From the NCBI GenBank assembly GCA_964019055.1, contig OZ025208.1:1325501-1389500 (forward strand): 64,000 nucleotides of DNA, written 5' to 3'. Of the stretch, positions 1 through 9,786 are shown piece after piece. The stretch's first letter is position 1, and every line of letters begins with the position of its first letter. The notes under the pieces are model-generated. The model was not told the DNA's origin, ran no database searches, and saw only the letters and a program-made list of their open reading frames with translations. The translations under genes and the position numbers were made by a program. Source of the DNA: Anthopleura xanthogrammica (taxonomy: Eukaryota; Cnidaria; Anthozoa; Actiniaria; Actiniidae).

Positions 1-170
1 ATTTACGATTCATTTCAAAGGAGGCATGTGCATATCAAGTCGGCCCCTACAAATCAGGGCGGGGGTAGAGAGGTGACTCTATGATTCTATATAATGCCGG
101 AACAATGTTTCTGTAGCTTCTAAAGATGTGAACAATTAAGGAAAAACTCAAACGTGATTTTATATCTTAC

Positions 171-346
171 TTTAATGCTGTAGTTGCCCGGTTGCACGAC
201 CGTCGAGATGTTTTTATTTACTTTGTGCTCTTCACAGCTCATTTCTAGTCTGCTGTTAACCATTATAGTTCGCTCAAAAGCATTCAGCTGTAATACTAGT
301 GGGCAGGAAGGACAGACAAGACCTTTGCAGCAGAATTCGTAGACAG
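171..346 (-). CDS. Exon of lectin/scavenger-receptor-like gene, Cys-containing segment after PA14
   Basis: Last exon visible of the large minus-strand gene. A pyrimidine-rich acceptor (TCTGTCCACAG) precedes it and a GTAAGA donor follows. It starts with two bases that complete the codon opened by the 702-871 exon (G+CT, Ala) and ends in phase 0, so the join is in frame. The 58 further codons are open and carry a Cys-Cys pair, then C-P-S-C, and one later Cys, with N-glycosylation-type sites (NIS, NYS). I do not recognise the domain. It directly follows the PA14-like region and may be its C-terminal extension or the next module. The gene continues past the left edge of the window. Confidence 0.75.
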
Positions 347-701
347 CTGTGGACAGAAATGTATTTAAAAATATAAGTTTTGGGAAGTCCAAAATAAAGA
401 CTGAGCTAGAATTGAACAAGTAATGGCTAACCTTCAAAATTTAACTCTGAACCAAGAACAATCTTTCTACTGATCTTGTTAGTTAATTGAAACTTAAGAA
501 CTCTAGAACCTATAATTTGACGACAGAATAAATAGTTAAAAAGAAAATACAGTGTAGAACGCAAACGTTTCTCACTGTATACTATCAGTAACCAGTAAGA
601 AAGGAGAAATGGGCAAAGTTAAAGACAGTGCCATCAAAAGAACTCCCTTGCTATTTGCATGGTCTTTTACATTAACATTTGAGTACAAAGATAGACCTTA
701 C

Positions 702-871
702 CTGGTCTCGTCCAGTAAAGGAACTCAGTTGGGAAAAGTGGCATCCCTTGTTCATCAGGTAACTTTAAGACTACGGTAAGATAATCGTTATTGACCCGCT
801 GTCGCATGTAAGCTTCCATATGATACAAATGACATTTGCTGAACTTTTGAAACTTATATTGGCTACGACTC
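702..871 (-). CDS. Exon 3 of the PA14-like domain
   Basis: The exon is preceded by a strong acceptor (polypyrimidine run ending TTCCAG) and followed by a GTAAGG donor. It takes one base to complete a Leu codon begun in exon 1462-1622 and leaves one base for the next exon, so phases match on both sides. The peptide has the pattern seen at the C-terminal end of PA14/GLEYA-type carbohydrate-binding domains: an aromatic-rich strand (LYHMEAYM), a short loop, a hydrophobic strand (DYLTVVLKLPD) and then a Pro-rich stretch ending in WTRPG. The PA14 call rests on this pattern plus the two preceding exons, without any alignment. The exon itself is more certain than the domain name. Confidence 0.8.
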
Positions 872-892
872 CTGGAAAAAAAATTCCCAAAA

Positions 893-1016
893 GTGACGAT
901 AAACAAGCAAGCACGCAAACAGACAAACAAACAAGCAAGCAATTAAGAAACCGGCAAACAAACAACCAAACAGACAGGCAAATAAAAAGACTGACAAACA
1001 GACAGACAGACAGACA
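893..1016. repeat. Low-complexity (CAAA/CAGA)n tract
   Basis: Degenerate short tandem repeat of CAAACAGA-like units lying in the intron just upstream (minus sense) of exon 702-871. The open frames over it are low-complexity artefacts. Confidence 0.8.
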
Positions 1017-1461
1017 ACCAGCTGATCTGAGTAAAAATATTAGCCATTCAGAAACGAGAAAATTTGCAAAACTGAGGTGTCATTCTTAGAAGCTTGGTTA
1101 CTCGGGAAACGGTTCTTTCTTTATTTTAATATCCGCTCAATAACGAATGTCGTAGTTAATACATACAAAATATCAAAAACCTCCCCTGAAAATCTAGATT
1201 TATCTCAGATAATCACTTTTATAATTCAATTTTCGCAGGTTTCATGACACCTCAGTTTTCCAGTGACGTCATTCCTACGTCACTATTTCAGATCAGCTGG
1301 AAAGAAACAAACAAACAAGCAAAAAATGAGGGACGCCCAAGCTAGTGGAGGTGGGGGTATGTTTTAGGGGTATTTTTGAAAATTTCCTACTAGTAGCACA
1401 GGAGACATGCAGGCAAGACAGACAGACAGTAAAATAAGGAAACAGAAAACAATGATCTTAC
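1017..1461. other. Intron of the minus-strand gene, no gene seen
   Basis: Intron between exons 1462-1622 and 702-871. AT-rich, with a short CAAACAAGCAAA tract near 1305 and a G-rich stretch near 1345. No coding signal recognised. Confidence 0.6.
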
Positions 1462-1622
1462 AATTTGTATCGGGTTGGATACGTAGGTGATTCAATTTTA
1501 ATCAACAGCTCATGATCAGCTATAAAATTATCACCCAGTCCTGGTTCTCCAGCTCTTCTTAGCCATATTTCACATTCGTCATCACAAGAAGCTGAGATGA
1601 GGTAAATCCCAGGGGTACCGAC
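1462..1622 (-). CDS. Exon 2 of the PA14-like domain
   Basis: Acceptor TCAATTCTCAG and donor GTAAGATC bound this 161-nt exon. It starts in phase 0, exactly where exon 1768-1961 ends, and leaves two bases for exon 702-871. The peptide contains the most diagnostic PA14-type segment: G-x-Y-x-x-x-A-S-C-D-D-E-C-E-I-W-L, matching the family pattern in which a strand leads to an Asp-Asp pair before a hydrophobic strand. The two Cys flanking the acidic loop could form a local disulfide. PA14 domains bind glycans or mediate protein contacts in extracellular proteins. Sugar binding here is inference. Confidence 0.82.
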
Positions 1623-1767
1623 CTGAGAATTGAAGATACGTCTCTCAAATTGATTGATTGTAAAGCAATGAAAATCTAAGGTATGGACAATGTGAAAGAT
1701 AAAATTCCAAGGAACACCGGGTAATCCATGGTGGTTAGCCAAGTCCAAAGAGTTATAAAATTCTTAC

Positions 1768-1961
1768 CATCACATAACCTTGCTGTCGTAGACTGTAGTT
1801 CGACAGACCAGAAAACGCAGTTATGCTAAAGGATGGAGAGACACTGGATATATTGGGAGCACCGCCAAACACTTCATTAAATTTCAAAATTGAGCTGTTG
1901 CTTGACGTGATGTATTTGTTCCATAATTCATACAATACTCCATGTATATTAGTGAAATTAT
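1768..1961 (-). CDS. Exon 1 of the PA14-like domain
   Basis: The exon starts after an acceptor in a T-rich context (ATCTTCGCAG) and ends at a GTAAGAA donor. It supplies two bases that complete a codon begun by exon 2793-3084 (G+AT, Asp) and ends in phase 0. The 194 nt are open. The peptide begins with N-F-T and has Tyr-Glu-Leu-Trp, a Phe-Gly-Gly-Ala-Pro-Asn turn and a final Y-S-L-R-Q-Q-G-Y-V. That matches the PA14/fibrocystin-like pattern of a Tyr-Ser-x-Arg-x-x-Gly-Tyr strand preceding the acidic loop. Several N-glycosylation-type sites are present, consistent with an extracellular protein. Confidence 0.8.
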
Positions 1962-1999
1962 CTGCGAAGATATTAAAAAAACCTAACATTCATAAAACA

Positions 2000-2345
2000 A
2001 CGAAAAGATATGAAGGTCACTTATGAACCTGTCTTCATCAAAATGTTTAAAGGTTCGTGATGTTATTATTCTAGGTTTCCCTCGCGGGATTCCAGTTTTC
2101 CGTACAGCAAAGACAAGATTGTGGTCACTTATCGACAATGGATAAGTACCGGAAGCTGTTATTGAACTCTTATTGTTAGTTATAAAGAGATCAATTAAAG
2201 ATGAAGACTTAGGTGTTACCCTGGTGGGTTCATTGATGATTTGACTCAATTGGTAATTATCTAGTAGGTCAATCAAGTGCGAAGTATGTGTCTCGGGGGG
2301 ATCTGAGAGGAGGTTGCAATTTAGGTCTCCTAGGATATAAATTTC
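2000..2345 (-). pseudogene. LINE endonuclease-domain fragment (EEP family)
   Basis: The minus-strand frame encodes part of an apurinic-type endonuclease domain of a non-LTR retrotransposon. It contains Y-I-L-G-D-L-N (the GDxN metal/catalytic motif) and, about 75 residues later, S-I-S-D-H-N (the SDH catalytic His motif) with the usual spacing of Leu/Ile-rich strands between. The N-terminal half is absent and the frame runs straight into the CCAT/GGAT repeat. No RT follows, and it stops near 1983. It is a dead fragment in the intron between exons 2793-3084 and 1768-1961. CR1/jockey-like affinity is likely but the subfamily is not determined. Confidence 0.8.
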
Positions 2346-2358
2346 TTTGTAAATTGAA

Positions 2359-2771
2359 ATGGATGGATGGATGGATGGATGGATGGATGGATGGATGGAT
2401 GGATGGATGGATGGATGGATGGATGGATGGATGGATGGATGGATGGATGGATGGATGGATGGATGGATGGATGGATGGATGGATGGATGGATGGATGGAT
2501 GGATGGATGGATGGATGGATGGATGGATGGATGGATGGATGGATGGATGGATGGATGGATGGATGGATGGATGGATGGATGGATGGATGGATGGATGGAT
2601 GGATGGATGGATGGATGGATGGATGGATGGATGGATGGATGGATGGATGGATGGATGGATGGATGGATGGATGGATGGATGGATGGATGGATGGATGGAT
2701 GGATGGATGGATGGATGGATGGATGGATGGATGGATGGATGGATGGATGGATGGATGGATGGATGGATGGA
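2359..2771. repeat. (GGAT)n tetranucleotide array, about 103 perfect units
   Basis: More than 400 bp of uninterrupted ATGG/GGAT repeat starting directly beside the LINE fragment. Its right end is 21 bp from the donor site of exon 2793-3084. Open frames (Ser-Ile-His-Pro or Met-Asp-Gly-Trp repeats) are artefacts of a repeat without stop codons. The perfection of the array suggests recent expansion. Confidence 0.97.
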
Positions 2772-2792
2772 AAAGTGATTGAGACGTCTTAC

Positions 2793-3084
2793 CGTAAGCT
2801 GATACATCTGGTTGACTGCACAGCGTCAAGGTAGTATTCTTTTCTGATGATCGAACTCTAACAACGTTCACTTTAAATTCAACATCACACTTCGCTATCT
2901 GTTCGTTTCCTGTATCCATGGTAACATTACATTGGATGCTCATCCCGGAATTCGTGTCGTACAGGCTGACCACCGGTAGGAGGTGATATTCACTAACACT
3001 TTTAGCATGGCAACTACGATTTAACGTTACAATGTCTATGTAGACATGTCTTTGTAAATATAGCTGTATCCAGGGATCAGATGT
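2793..3084 (-). CDS. Exon encoding C-terminal part of a fucolectin (FTP)-like domain
   Basis: Acceptor TTTCTTTCTGTCTTTTAG and donor GTAAGA bound 292 nt, which is 97 codons plus one base (phase 0 in, phase 1 out). It joins in frame to exon 1768-1961. The peptide opens with T-S-D-P-W-I-Q-L, has Y-I-D-I-V-T-L-N-R, then V-V-S-L-Y-D-T and ends T-L-T-L-C-x-x-x-D-V-S-A-Y. This is the strand order of fucolectin/tachylectin-4/pentraxin-type galactose-binding folds (D-P-W-W-x-V-D-L ... N-R ... V-x-V-Y ... L-T-L-C-E-V-x-V-Y). The usual N-terminal exon of that fold was not found between 3085 and 8261. The exon is well supported. The domain name is a pattern match without alignment. Confidence 0.82.
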
Positions 3085-3217
3085 CTAAAAGACAGAAAGA
3101 AAATGACATCTTACCGTATCAATTGACAGAAAATATTCCTAAGACGCTTAGTCCATAAAGACATGAAAAGTATGAAATAGTGGTATACGATGTTGTTTAG
3201 GACCATACAATGCGTAT

Positions 3218-3540
3218 ATAGAGGATATTACATGGGCGAGCGGAGATACGAATTTTATCTTCGAGTGTTGAAAAGATCTCTCACGAGTGAGCGGAGCGAA
3301 CGAGTTAGAGATTTTCAACACGAGAAGATGAAATTCGTACCTCCAAGCGCCCATGTAATATTCTGTTAATTATATAATTATCAATGAAAAAGAAAAGAAA
3401 GATTTTTCGAGCTTTTTTCTGCTATAAGAAGTATGTTACCATAGTTATGATATTTTCAAATGTGAAAATAACATGTTATTTTCACATGTGAAAATATCAA
3501 ATTTTTGAAATAAAGAAATATAGGTATTTGTATAGGTAAT
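3218..3540. mobile_element. Short Crypton-related nonautonomous element
   Basis: The left end (ATAGAGGATATTACATGGGC) and the large hairpin after it match the left end of the 53367-55369 element. Near 3460-3500 it carries the same paired 'TTTTCACATGTGAAAATAAC'-type palindrome found near the right end of that element. The coding region is entirely missing. About 130 bp separate it from the acceptor of exon 2793-3084. Confidence 0.75.
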
Positions 3541-4025
3541 AGCATGGTTTGCAGTGATATTTGGCATAAATACCACGAGTGATATTTCAAAATTTTTGTA
3601 ATTTCACGAGCCGTCCTCGGCGATATTATTTTATTTGTATTTTTTATTTTTTATTTTTTATTTTTTATTTTCTATTTTATTTTATTTTATTTGTATATGA
3701 TATTATTTGTTTGTCATATGACCTAAGAAATTTACTGAAGAATCTGTATAAGTTTGTTTGTTCATTGTTTGAGCGGCCGCCATCACGCAGAATCGCTATT
3801 GTTTTACGGACATCAATGATCAATCAAATTATAACCCAACCGAGAGAGCGAAAATTTATGCATGAACTATCAAAGCTGTGATTGGTTCGCCTGGCGGCCT
3901 CCCGGGATTAAGTGTATGCTGTTAATCATATATGAGTACTCTTTAGGGAATACAAAAAACGTCAATCAAACTCTTACGAAACTTCAACGAAGATTGTTTA
4001 CCTATTCCGAATGAGCCCCGAAAAT
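3541..4025. other. Intronic, no gene; ATTTTTT tract
   Basis: Contains a (TATTTTTTAT)-like tract at about 3630-3690. Nothing else recognised. Confidence 0.6.
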
Positions 4026-4285
4026 GGTCGCTTAAGTTTATTTCTCAACTCTGGTTGTCAAGTGAAACTGACAAACAACTTCTTTTGATTCTTGTAATCA
4101 TTCAGTGAAACTTTAACTTACAGCCGAATAAAGACGCTTAAGTTTATTTCTCAACTCTGGTTGTCAAGTGAAACTGACAAACAACTTTGTCATTCTTGTA
4201 ATCATTCAGTGAAACTTTGATTCACAGCCGAATAAAGACGCTTGAGTTTATTTCTCAACCCTGGTTGTCAAGTGAAATACAAACA
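4026..4285. repeat. Tandem repeat, about 110-bp unit, 2-3 copies
   Basis: The segment beginning TTTATTTCTCAACTCTGGTT recurs at about 4037, 4143 and 4248 with small differences. It is intronic. Confidence 0.85.
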
Positions 4286-4580
4286 GGGTTGATTCTGTGA
4301 GTTTCAAATTTTTTTCTTAAAAATAGTGTTTTTAAAACAACCATTTAAAACTAAACAAAGTGATCAAACAGTATACTGGGATGTGTTTGAAATATTGTTT
4401 GTATTGCCATTTTAATCCATATCAAGAAGCTCGGGAACTCATGGACAATCACACAGACTTCGGGATTACGAGTTCGTTCGGGTTCATCGTGAAACTTGTC
4501 GGAAATCCATCGAAATCGCTTGGAAATTCCCAAGAGGGTTCAAAGAGGCGGAGCTAAGATGAAGCGGGAAATACGAATTT

Positions 4581-4876
4581 GAATTCTAATGAGTCCGAAT
4601 CAAGAATTTATGAATACTAATTAGGTATTTGCTCATTATTGTGGAACCATACGAGGTTTTCAATATGTTCCTGGCCATATATTCTAATGAGTACGAATCA
4701 AGAATTTATGAATACTAATTAGGTATTTGCTCATTATTGTGGAACCATACGAGGTTTTCAATATGTTCCTGGCCATATATTCTAATGAGTACGAATCAAG
4801 AATTTATGAATACTAATTAGGTATTTGCTCATTATTGTGGAACCATACGAGGTTTCCAATATGTTCCTGGCCATGC
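4581..4876. repeat. Tandem repeat, about 99-bp unit, 3 copies
   Basis: Three nearly identical units beginning TTCTAATGAGT(C/A)CGAATC and ending CTGGCCAT. The near-identity suggests recent duplication. Confidence 0.92.
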
Positions 4877-5311
4877 TTTTGAGTACATCATCCCTCATTA
4901 CTGAATTTAGATGTATACTAGACATAACCCGGATAGAACAGACAAAGTTCTATATAAAATTTTCGCGTTATTGATGTCGAAAAGTTGCATAAATAGCTCT
5001 CCCATACTAGAGACATCAAATTTACCCAACTTTTGCTATCGATTTACAGTATGATCTCCTAAGTTTAAAGAAAAGCCAAACATGTCAATGCTTAGATAGA
5101 CATTTCAACTGCCAGAACCCGGTTCGAACAGAGTGAATTCTCAAAAGCTTTGATAGTTAGAAGCGGATAAACTACCAGTACTGACGTGGTTTTGATCGTT
5201 TTCTTTGTTAATCCAAGCTTGATATTTGAACTTCGCGCGCAACAGAGCGGGACAAGGGTGTCGGTAATTAAGTTAATGCTTCACACGTACGGGGCACAAG
5301 ATTTAATAAGC
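4877..5311. other. Intronic, nothing recognised
   Basis: Unique-looking AT-rich sequence with no exon-like segment that I can support. Confidence 0.5.
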
Positions 5312-5315
5312 TTAA

Positions 5316-6525
5316 GGTAATGCGATCGTGCATTCGTGCGCATCTTTCCTGCGCTTTATTGAATATCTAAACATTTTACACGGTTACCTACCCTGATTTT
5401 TCTACTGTGAGTCCAGAACAACTTAGGCTACAATATGTACACTCAAACTAGTATACATCTATTAGCATATATTTATAGTATAGTCAAGATTAAGGAGGAG
5501 ACGGGTTCACTGTTGCTCCGGGTTTCATGCTCGCGCGCCCATTGTGCGCGGGCGTGGGCGTGGTGCTCGGGGTGGCGAAGAGCTTGTCTCTTCTTTAATC
5601 AGTATATATTTATATATTTATATTTCCATTTTATAACGAATTTTTCGCTAATTACGCTGCTTAGGGATTTTTTCTTTTTCAATGTATTTCTTGTCTTGTT
5701 TTGCCGTTTTTTGGGGAGAGTTTTTACATAGGGTTAACCTCATAACTTCCTTTCAAGTCGCCTATTATTTAGCTTTATTGTCCGATTTGTATCGCCTTTT
5801 GCTTGTATTTGCTCTTAATTTTATTAGTTGTCAACAATTTATTTGCGATTTGAATAAACTATGTATATATAATATATCAAAAAATGAAGGCAGGTAATTC
5901 GACTAAACTTTTAGTAATTTCACGAAGTGTTAATTTTCAAAGTACTTTTTCGTGATTGGGTTTCCTGTGGCCAAGGTCTTTCAACTATGGCGGATAAGAC
6001 ATTTTGACCTTTCTCCACGTTCAACGTGAAATATCTAAAAATCTTGCTCGGTGACCTACCCTGATTTTTTCACTGTGAGTCCAAGTTTACTAAAGCTACA
6101 ACATATCCAAAAATGAAGGTAGATAATTCGACTAAGTTTTGAGTAAATCGCGAAAATGTCCGGAAATTCGGATCGTAAAGTACAGTCAAAATGTACTGTT
6201 TTGGACATTTAAACATCGAGAACTCATTCTGAACACAATAAAATGAACAATTTTGGGGTTTTAATCATAATGTGTTAAGGTATGTATCATTTGAAATCGT
6301 TTATGCTACTTCTTCAAGCCATATGGACTACGATAGCTTCTAGTTTACTTTGTCTTATTTTCCCCGAAAACACGGCCGCAAGCATTGTCTTTGAAAAATT
6401 ATATCTTCCGAACGGATCCGGGTACCCCCATTTTTTATTTCATATTTTCATACTACAGCTCAAAAGGAATATTTGTGCCAAATTTCAAAAAAATTCATGG
6501 GAAAAAAATGCGCGATCGCATTACC
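5316..6525. mobile_element. Nonautonomous DNA transposon with TTAA target duplication
   Basis: The terminal inverted repeats are GGTAATGCGATCG at the left and its complement CGATCGCATTACC at the right. Each is flanked by TTAA (5312-5315 and 6526-6529). TTAA targets are used by piggyBac and Kolobok superfamilies. The GG start does not fit piggyBac's usual CC(C/T). No transposase is seen. An internal repeat (ACCTACCCTGATTTTT...GTGAGTCC) occurs at about 5386 and 6055. Confidence 0.85.
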
Positions 6526-6809
6526 TTAAGCTTAAATAATAAAAAGAAACAACCAAAAGTGTGACTTAAAGCCTTTTTCTAAAATATGTAAAAAGCTAAA
6601 GCTGAGCTAAAAACAGCATATTCTAGTCATTTTAAGGAAGTTCGAGTTTATAATTTACAATTCTGACTTATCTGCTTGTCTTGACTTGAGACTCGTTGTT
6701 GTAAATATTAAGTTTTCAAAGTCTGTTTTTCGCTTCAACGAAGACAAATCGTCGTTGTTGAGCTATGTGATCTTGAATTTGAAAAACAAAGTTTTCCAGG
6801 AATAAACAG

Positions 6810-7200
6810 CCGTCGGATATCCTTATCTTCATCAGGAGAACTTCAACAGAAGCATATTTTGTGAGTTTTTACTTCGCTGGTTTTCTTCTTTCGCCGAAGA
6901 AATCTCCACACGATTTTCAAGTTTCTGGCACAAGAAATCCTTTCTTAAGTCGATTCCATTGATAAAAGCCAACTCTTGAAACGTTCTATCATACATATAA
7001 TATTGTTCTTTTAGTGTTCGTTAATGTTTTTGCTTGTAGATTGAAATAATTAGCTTAATATTTAGGGAAATCTTTCTGCCACTTCAAACATGTTTTGGCG
7101 GTTGCCATGGCAACTTTGGAATCACACTCCCGAGAGCTTGAAATCACACTGTTATTGAAATCACACTCCTCTTAGCCAATCAGATTGCAGAAATTTCTTA
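6810..7200. repeat. Dispersed repeat, inverted copy at 29.6-30.0 kb
   Basis: Segments around 6830-7000 and 7010-7050 (CAGGAGAACTTCAACAGAAG, TTTGCTTGTAGATTGAAATA) match in reverse complement with divergence at about 29700-29995. It is probably an old MITE or SINE-like family, with 'ATCACACTCC' repeats at 7120-7170. Confidence 0.7.
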
Positions 7201-8261
7201 TGTCATATGATAACATTGATAATCATATTATAAAGTTAGATATGTATTATCGTACCTGCTAACCAACCGACGGGCTGACCGATATAATCATGAATCTGAC
7301 TTAGAAAAATATCGAAACCATTGTATGACTAGTATATATCTACTGTTTTATTACGTACAGCGTAATGCACTTTATCTTAGAACATGTCCAAGTTTGAAAA
7401 CATTTAGAAAAATAAGGAAAAATGAGCTCTTATTTACCCAAGTCACAGACAATCTTGGACAAAATTAGTTGTTACAAAACCGCAATTTCAAGAAATTACT
7501 TCATTTCTCATAACTTTGTACTTCCAAAGTGTTCCCCCTCCCCCTATCCAATGTTGCATCCTAAGAGGCTACGAGACCAATGAGGTACCAGAACAACATG
7601 GTTCAGGGGAGAGGGGGAGGGGGGCTGAAGGAAACCACTCAAAAGTAACATAAAAAGGTCAATGTAACAACAATTTTGTCCAAGATTGTAGCAGTATTTC
7701 CAGCGTTAGAAACAAATAAAAGAACCTAAATTTAGACGAAGTGAACTGTGAATGTACCTTCTACGCTTAAACATTTTCGTATCTAGATATGTATGAAGAT
7801 ATATCTACTTATATATATATTTGTTTTTCATAATTAATAGTTTTTGCATTTATCTCTAAATCCTGATAATTATTGCTATATTATTTAATATATATTTATT
7901 GACTTTATTGATATATACATATATATTATTAATTGTTTTTCTATATAATAGTTAGTATAACAGAGGTACATTTTTGTACTGAGCATATATGCTATGCTCA
8001 TCAATGTCTCGTGTATTAACAAAGTTATCCTTATCCTTAAATTTGCATTTCTTTCCTTTAAAATATCCGGCGGATATTTAAGGAAATATATAAAAAAAAC
8101 TCTTATTACAAACTAAAATGAGTTTCGGAAGTCATATCAAAAACGCGTTGCTTATTTCTGTTTCATCGAAGGTCAGTTTTGGCCTTCAGCCTCGTACTTT
8201 TTTCAGTTTATTGCTGTTTGCAACCCCTATGAAACACTAGCACTCATTTTTGAAATATTAC
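7201..8261. other. Intronic, no gene recognised
   Basis: Very AT-rich (notably 7790-7960). The missing N-terminal exon of the fucolectin-like domain should lie between 3085 and 8261, but I could not identify it here. Confidence 0.5.
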
Positions 8262-8305
8262 CTTGTTTGTGACAAAAGGAGTTTTTCTTTCACTTTGCAC
8301 GATTA
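8262..8305 (-). CDS. 44-nt linker exon (candidate) of the lectin/SRCR gene
   Basis: A strong acceptor (TTTTATTTTACGCAG) and a GTAATA donor bracket 44 nt. Entering in phase 1 after the SRCR exon, it reads as 15 codons without a stop (I-V-Q-S-E-R-K-T-P-F after the split Val) and leaves in phase 0. Phase 0 is what exon 2793-3084 requires. The double phase match is the main evidence, since the peptide has no domain. It may join directly to 2793-3084 or via an unseen phase 0-0 exon coding the start of the fucolectin-like fold. Transcript data are needed to confirm it. Confidence 0.5.
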
Positions 8306-8440
8306 CTGCGTAAAATAAAACATACACAAAATGAATAGTGACGTGGTGGATTGGAACTTAAAGAATTTATTCTTTACTTGCACTTAAAAAGCTGATTTTT
8401 ATATTGCTTAATTAATCAAATGAAAGATCTCTGTATTTAC

Positions 8441-8761
8441 CAGTAGGATGTCCACACGAAATACCTCTGATGTAAAACGTAGAACTGTTTTGTACTTTGG
8501 AACCTGCGTATTTACAGTCTGCCAGTGAAGACTCGTTGCCATGACATTCTTCCACAACCATGATGGTTGGCAGTTCTGCTATCACCGGCGGTGACCATGG
8601 ACTTGCTTTACCAGTCATACCGAGCATTTTACAGGCTACTCTTGATTCTTTAGTCGTCCAGTGTCTGGAATAAATCTTGGCCCACTTACCGTTAGTTTTG
8701 ACTTCTACATACCCTTGATTGGGTGTCGAACCTCCCGTTAGACGGATACCTTGAAGTTTTC
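8441..8761 (-). CDS. SRCR-domain exon
   Basis: A complete scavenger receptor cysteine-rich domain in one exon of 321 nt, phase 1 in and phase 1 out, the usual mobile-module arrangement. The acceptor is TTTCTATAG and the donor GTAAATAC. The peptide begins I-R-L-T-G-G, then G-Y-V-E-V, W-A-K-I, S-R-V-A-C-K-M-L-G, E-E-C-H-G-N-E-S-S-L-x-D-C and ends G-I-S-C-G-H-P. Four cysteines are present. In group-A numbering C2 and C7 are both absent, so one disulfide appears to have been lost as a pair. SRCR domains bind microbial and host ligands outside the cell. Phase links it to the discoidin exon at 19580 upstream and to the candidate linker exon 8262-8305 downstream. Confidence 0.92.
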
Positions 8762-9430
8762 CTATAGAAAGAAACATGGTATTAACCTCGCTTAGTACTT
8801 TAGAACGTGATTTCAAAGACAACCGTGGAAATTTTCAAAAGGGGGTACAGATACTTATCAAGAAGTGAAAGTAGAATGAAAAATGGTGTCCTTAATAAAA
8901 CGAAACTGTCCTAGCTTCCCCAGCAGAATTAAATAGAACTGAATAGATTCATGTATGCATCTAGATAGATGGACAGCTTGATAGATGCGTGGATACTTGG
9001 TAGGTTGTTGAACCCATGCATCGAATAGAAAAAAGAATGTAGAAAGTAAGGAGTGCCATAAAGAGAGAGGGAAGATGGGGATGTGTTGATGAATGAATAA
9101 AGAATACAAGTATTGCAGGTTGGGAAGATCGGTGTAGGAATGCATTGATGCAAGTAAAGATATCCCTTTCAAGCTTATCATGAATGCAAAGCTAACAGTA
9201 AAATGCAGAAGATTTAACACTTTCTCTCAATAGAATTTGTGCCACCACAGGGAGCCCAATTTAGATAAAAGTACTACACGGAGGCAATAAAATCTGGAAA
9301 ATATGTCATTTATAGAAGAAAAAAAAGAGTTTTGAGTCTAAGAAAGTGAGCTAAATAATATAAGCAAACAGGAAAATCAAGCTAAAACAGAGTAGAATAT
9401 ATTTTTCGCGCGTCTTTGTCCTATATAATT
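8762..9430. other. Intronic, no gene
   Basis: Includes weak ATAGATGGATGG-like microsatellite traces near 8940-9000. No exon recognised. Confidence 0.5.
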
Positions 9431-9445
9431 CCCCTATGCAAAGTC

Positions 9446-9559
9446 ATTTGCATATTTATATTATGGCGTAATCAAGAACATTAATGACATTCCTCACGGG
9501 AAGAAAGTTCCCTTGAGACTAGCAAGCTCCCTCATTGGTTGCTGTGTATTGTATAAAAG
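9446..9559 (+). promoter_or_regulatory. Octamer and TATA-box promoter of plus-strand unit
   Basis: An octamer ATTTGCAT lies at 9446-9453, with a near-octamer ATGCAAAG at 9436-9443. A canonical TATAAAAG box lies at 9552-9559, about 100 bp before the ATG of the 9655 exon. The compact layout fits a real polymerase II promoter, either of a host gene or of a retroelement. Confidence 0.65.
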
Positions 9560-9654
9560 GAAAAGGACGCTCTTGCATTAGTTATTGAGCAAGAAATCGA
9601 ATACAGTCAACGCGGTGGTTTATTTATCAAGAAAAATCAACTCCGACTAAAAGA

Positions 9655-9786
9655 ATGGGAGACCAAGAGGATGCCCCTGTGTTACCAGCAGCGGGAGAGA
9701 TTCAGGCGGCAGTTATTGTAGACCCAGTTGTAGAACAGGTGGTACAACAAGTAAACCAAAACCAAGCCGGAGCTGCGGGCCAAGGA
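9655..9786 (+). CDS. First coding exon of an unknown plus-strand gene or retroelement
   Basis: The ATG lies about 75 bp after the expected start site set by the TATA box at 9552. The 44 codons end at a consensus donor GTAAGTG in phase 0. The peptide starts M-G-D-Q-E-D-A-P and is rich in Ala, Val and Gln, with V-V-E-Q-V-V-Q-Q and N-Q-N-Q-A-G, acidic and probably disordered or coiled. Such N-termini occur in gag-like proteins of retroelements, but I recognise no family. It lies inside a 10.8-kb intron of the minus-strand gene. The likely downstream coding segment is at 11224-11616, across the 39-bp minisatellite. That join is inference. Confidence 0.5.

Noticed and set aside
1983..2973. Long frames of Ser-Ile-His-Pro and Met-Asp-Gly-Trp repeats
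   Set aside because: Produced by the stop-free GGAT tetranucleotide array. Only the flanking LINE and exon parts are real.
3085..3115. A 30-nt intron upstream of exon 2793-3084 (GTAAGA followed by TTTTAG)
   Set aside because: Too short for a normal metazoan intron, and the sequence before it does not encode a recognisable start of the domain.
7228..7262. Possible small minus-strand exon ending GCAG before GTACGA
   Set aside because: The frames required by the neighbouring phases contain stops.
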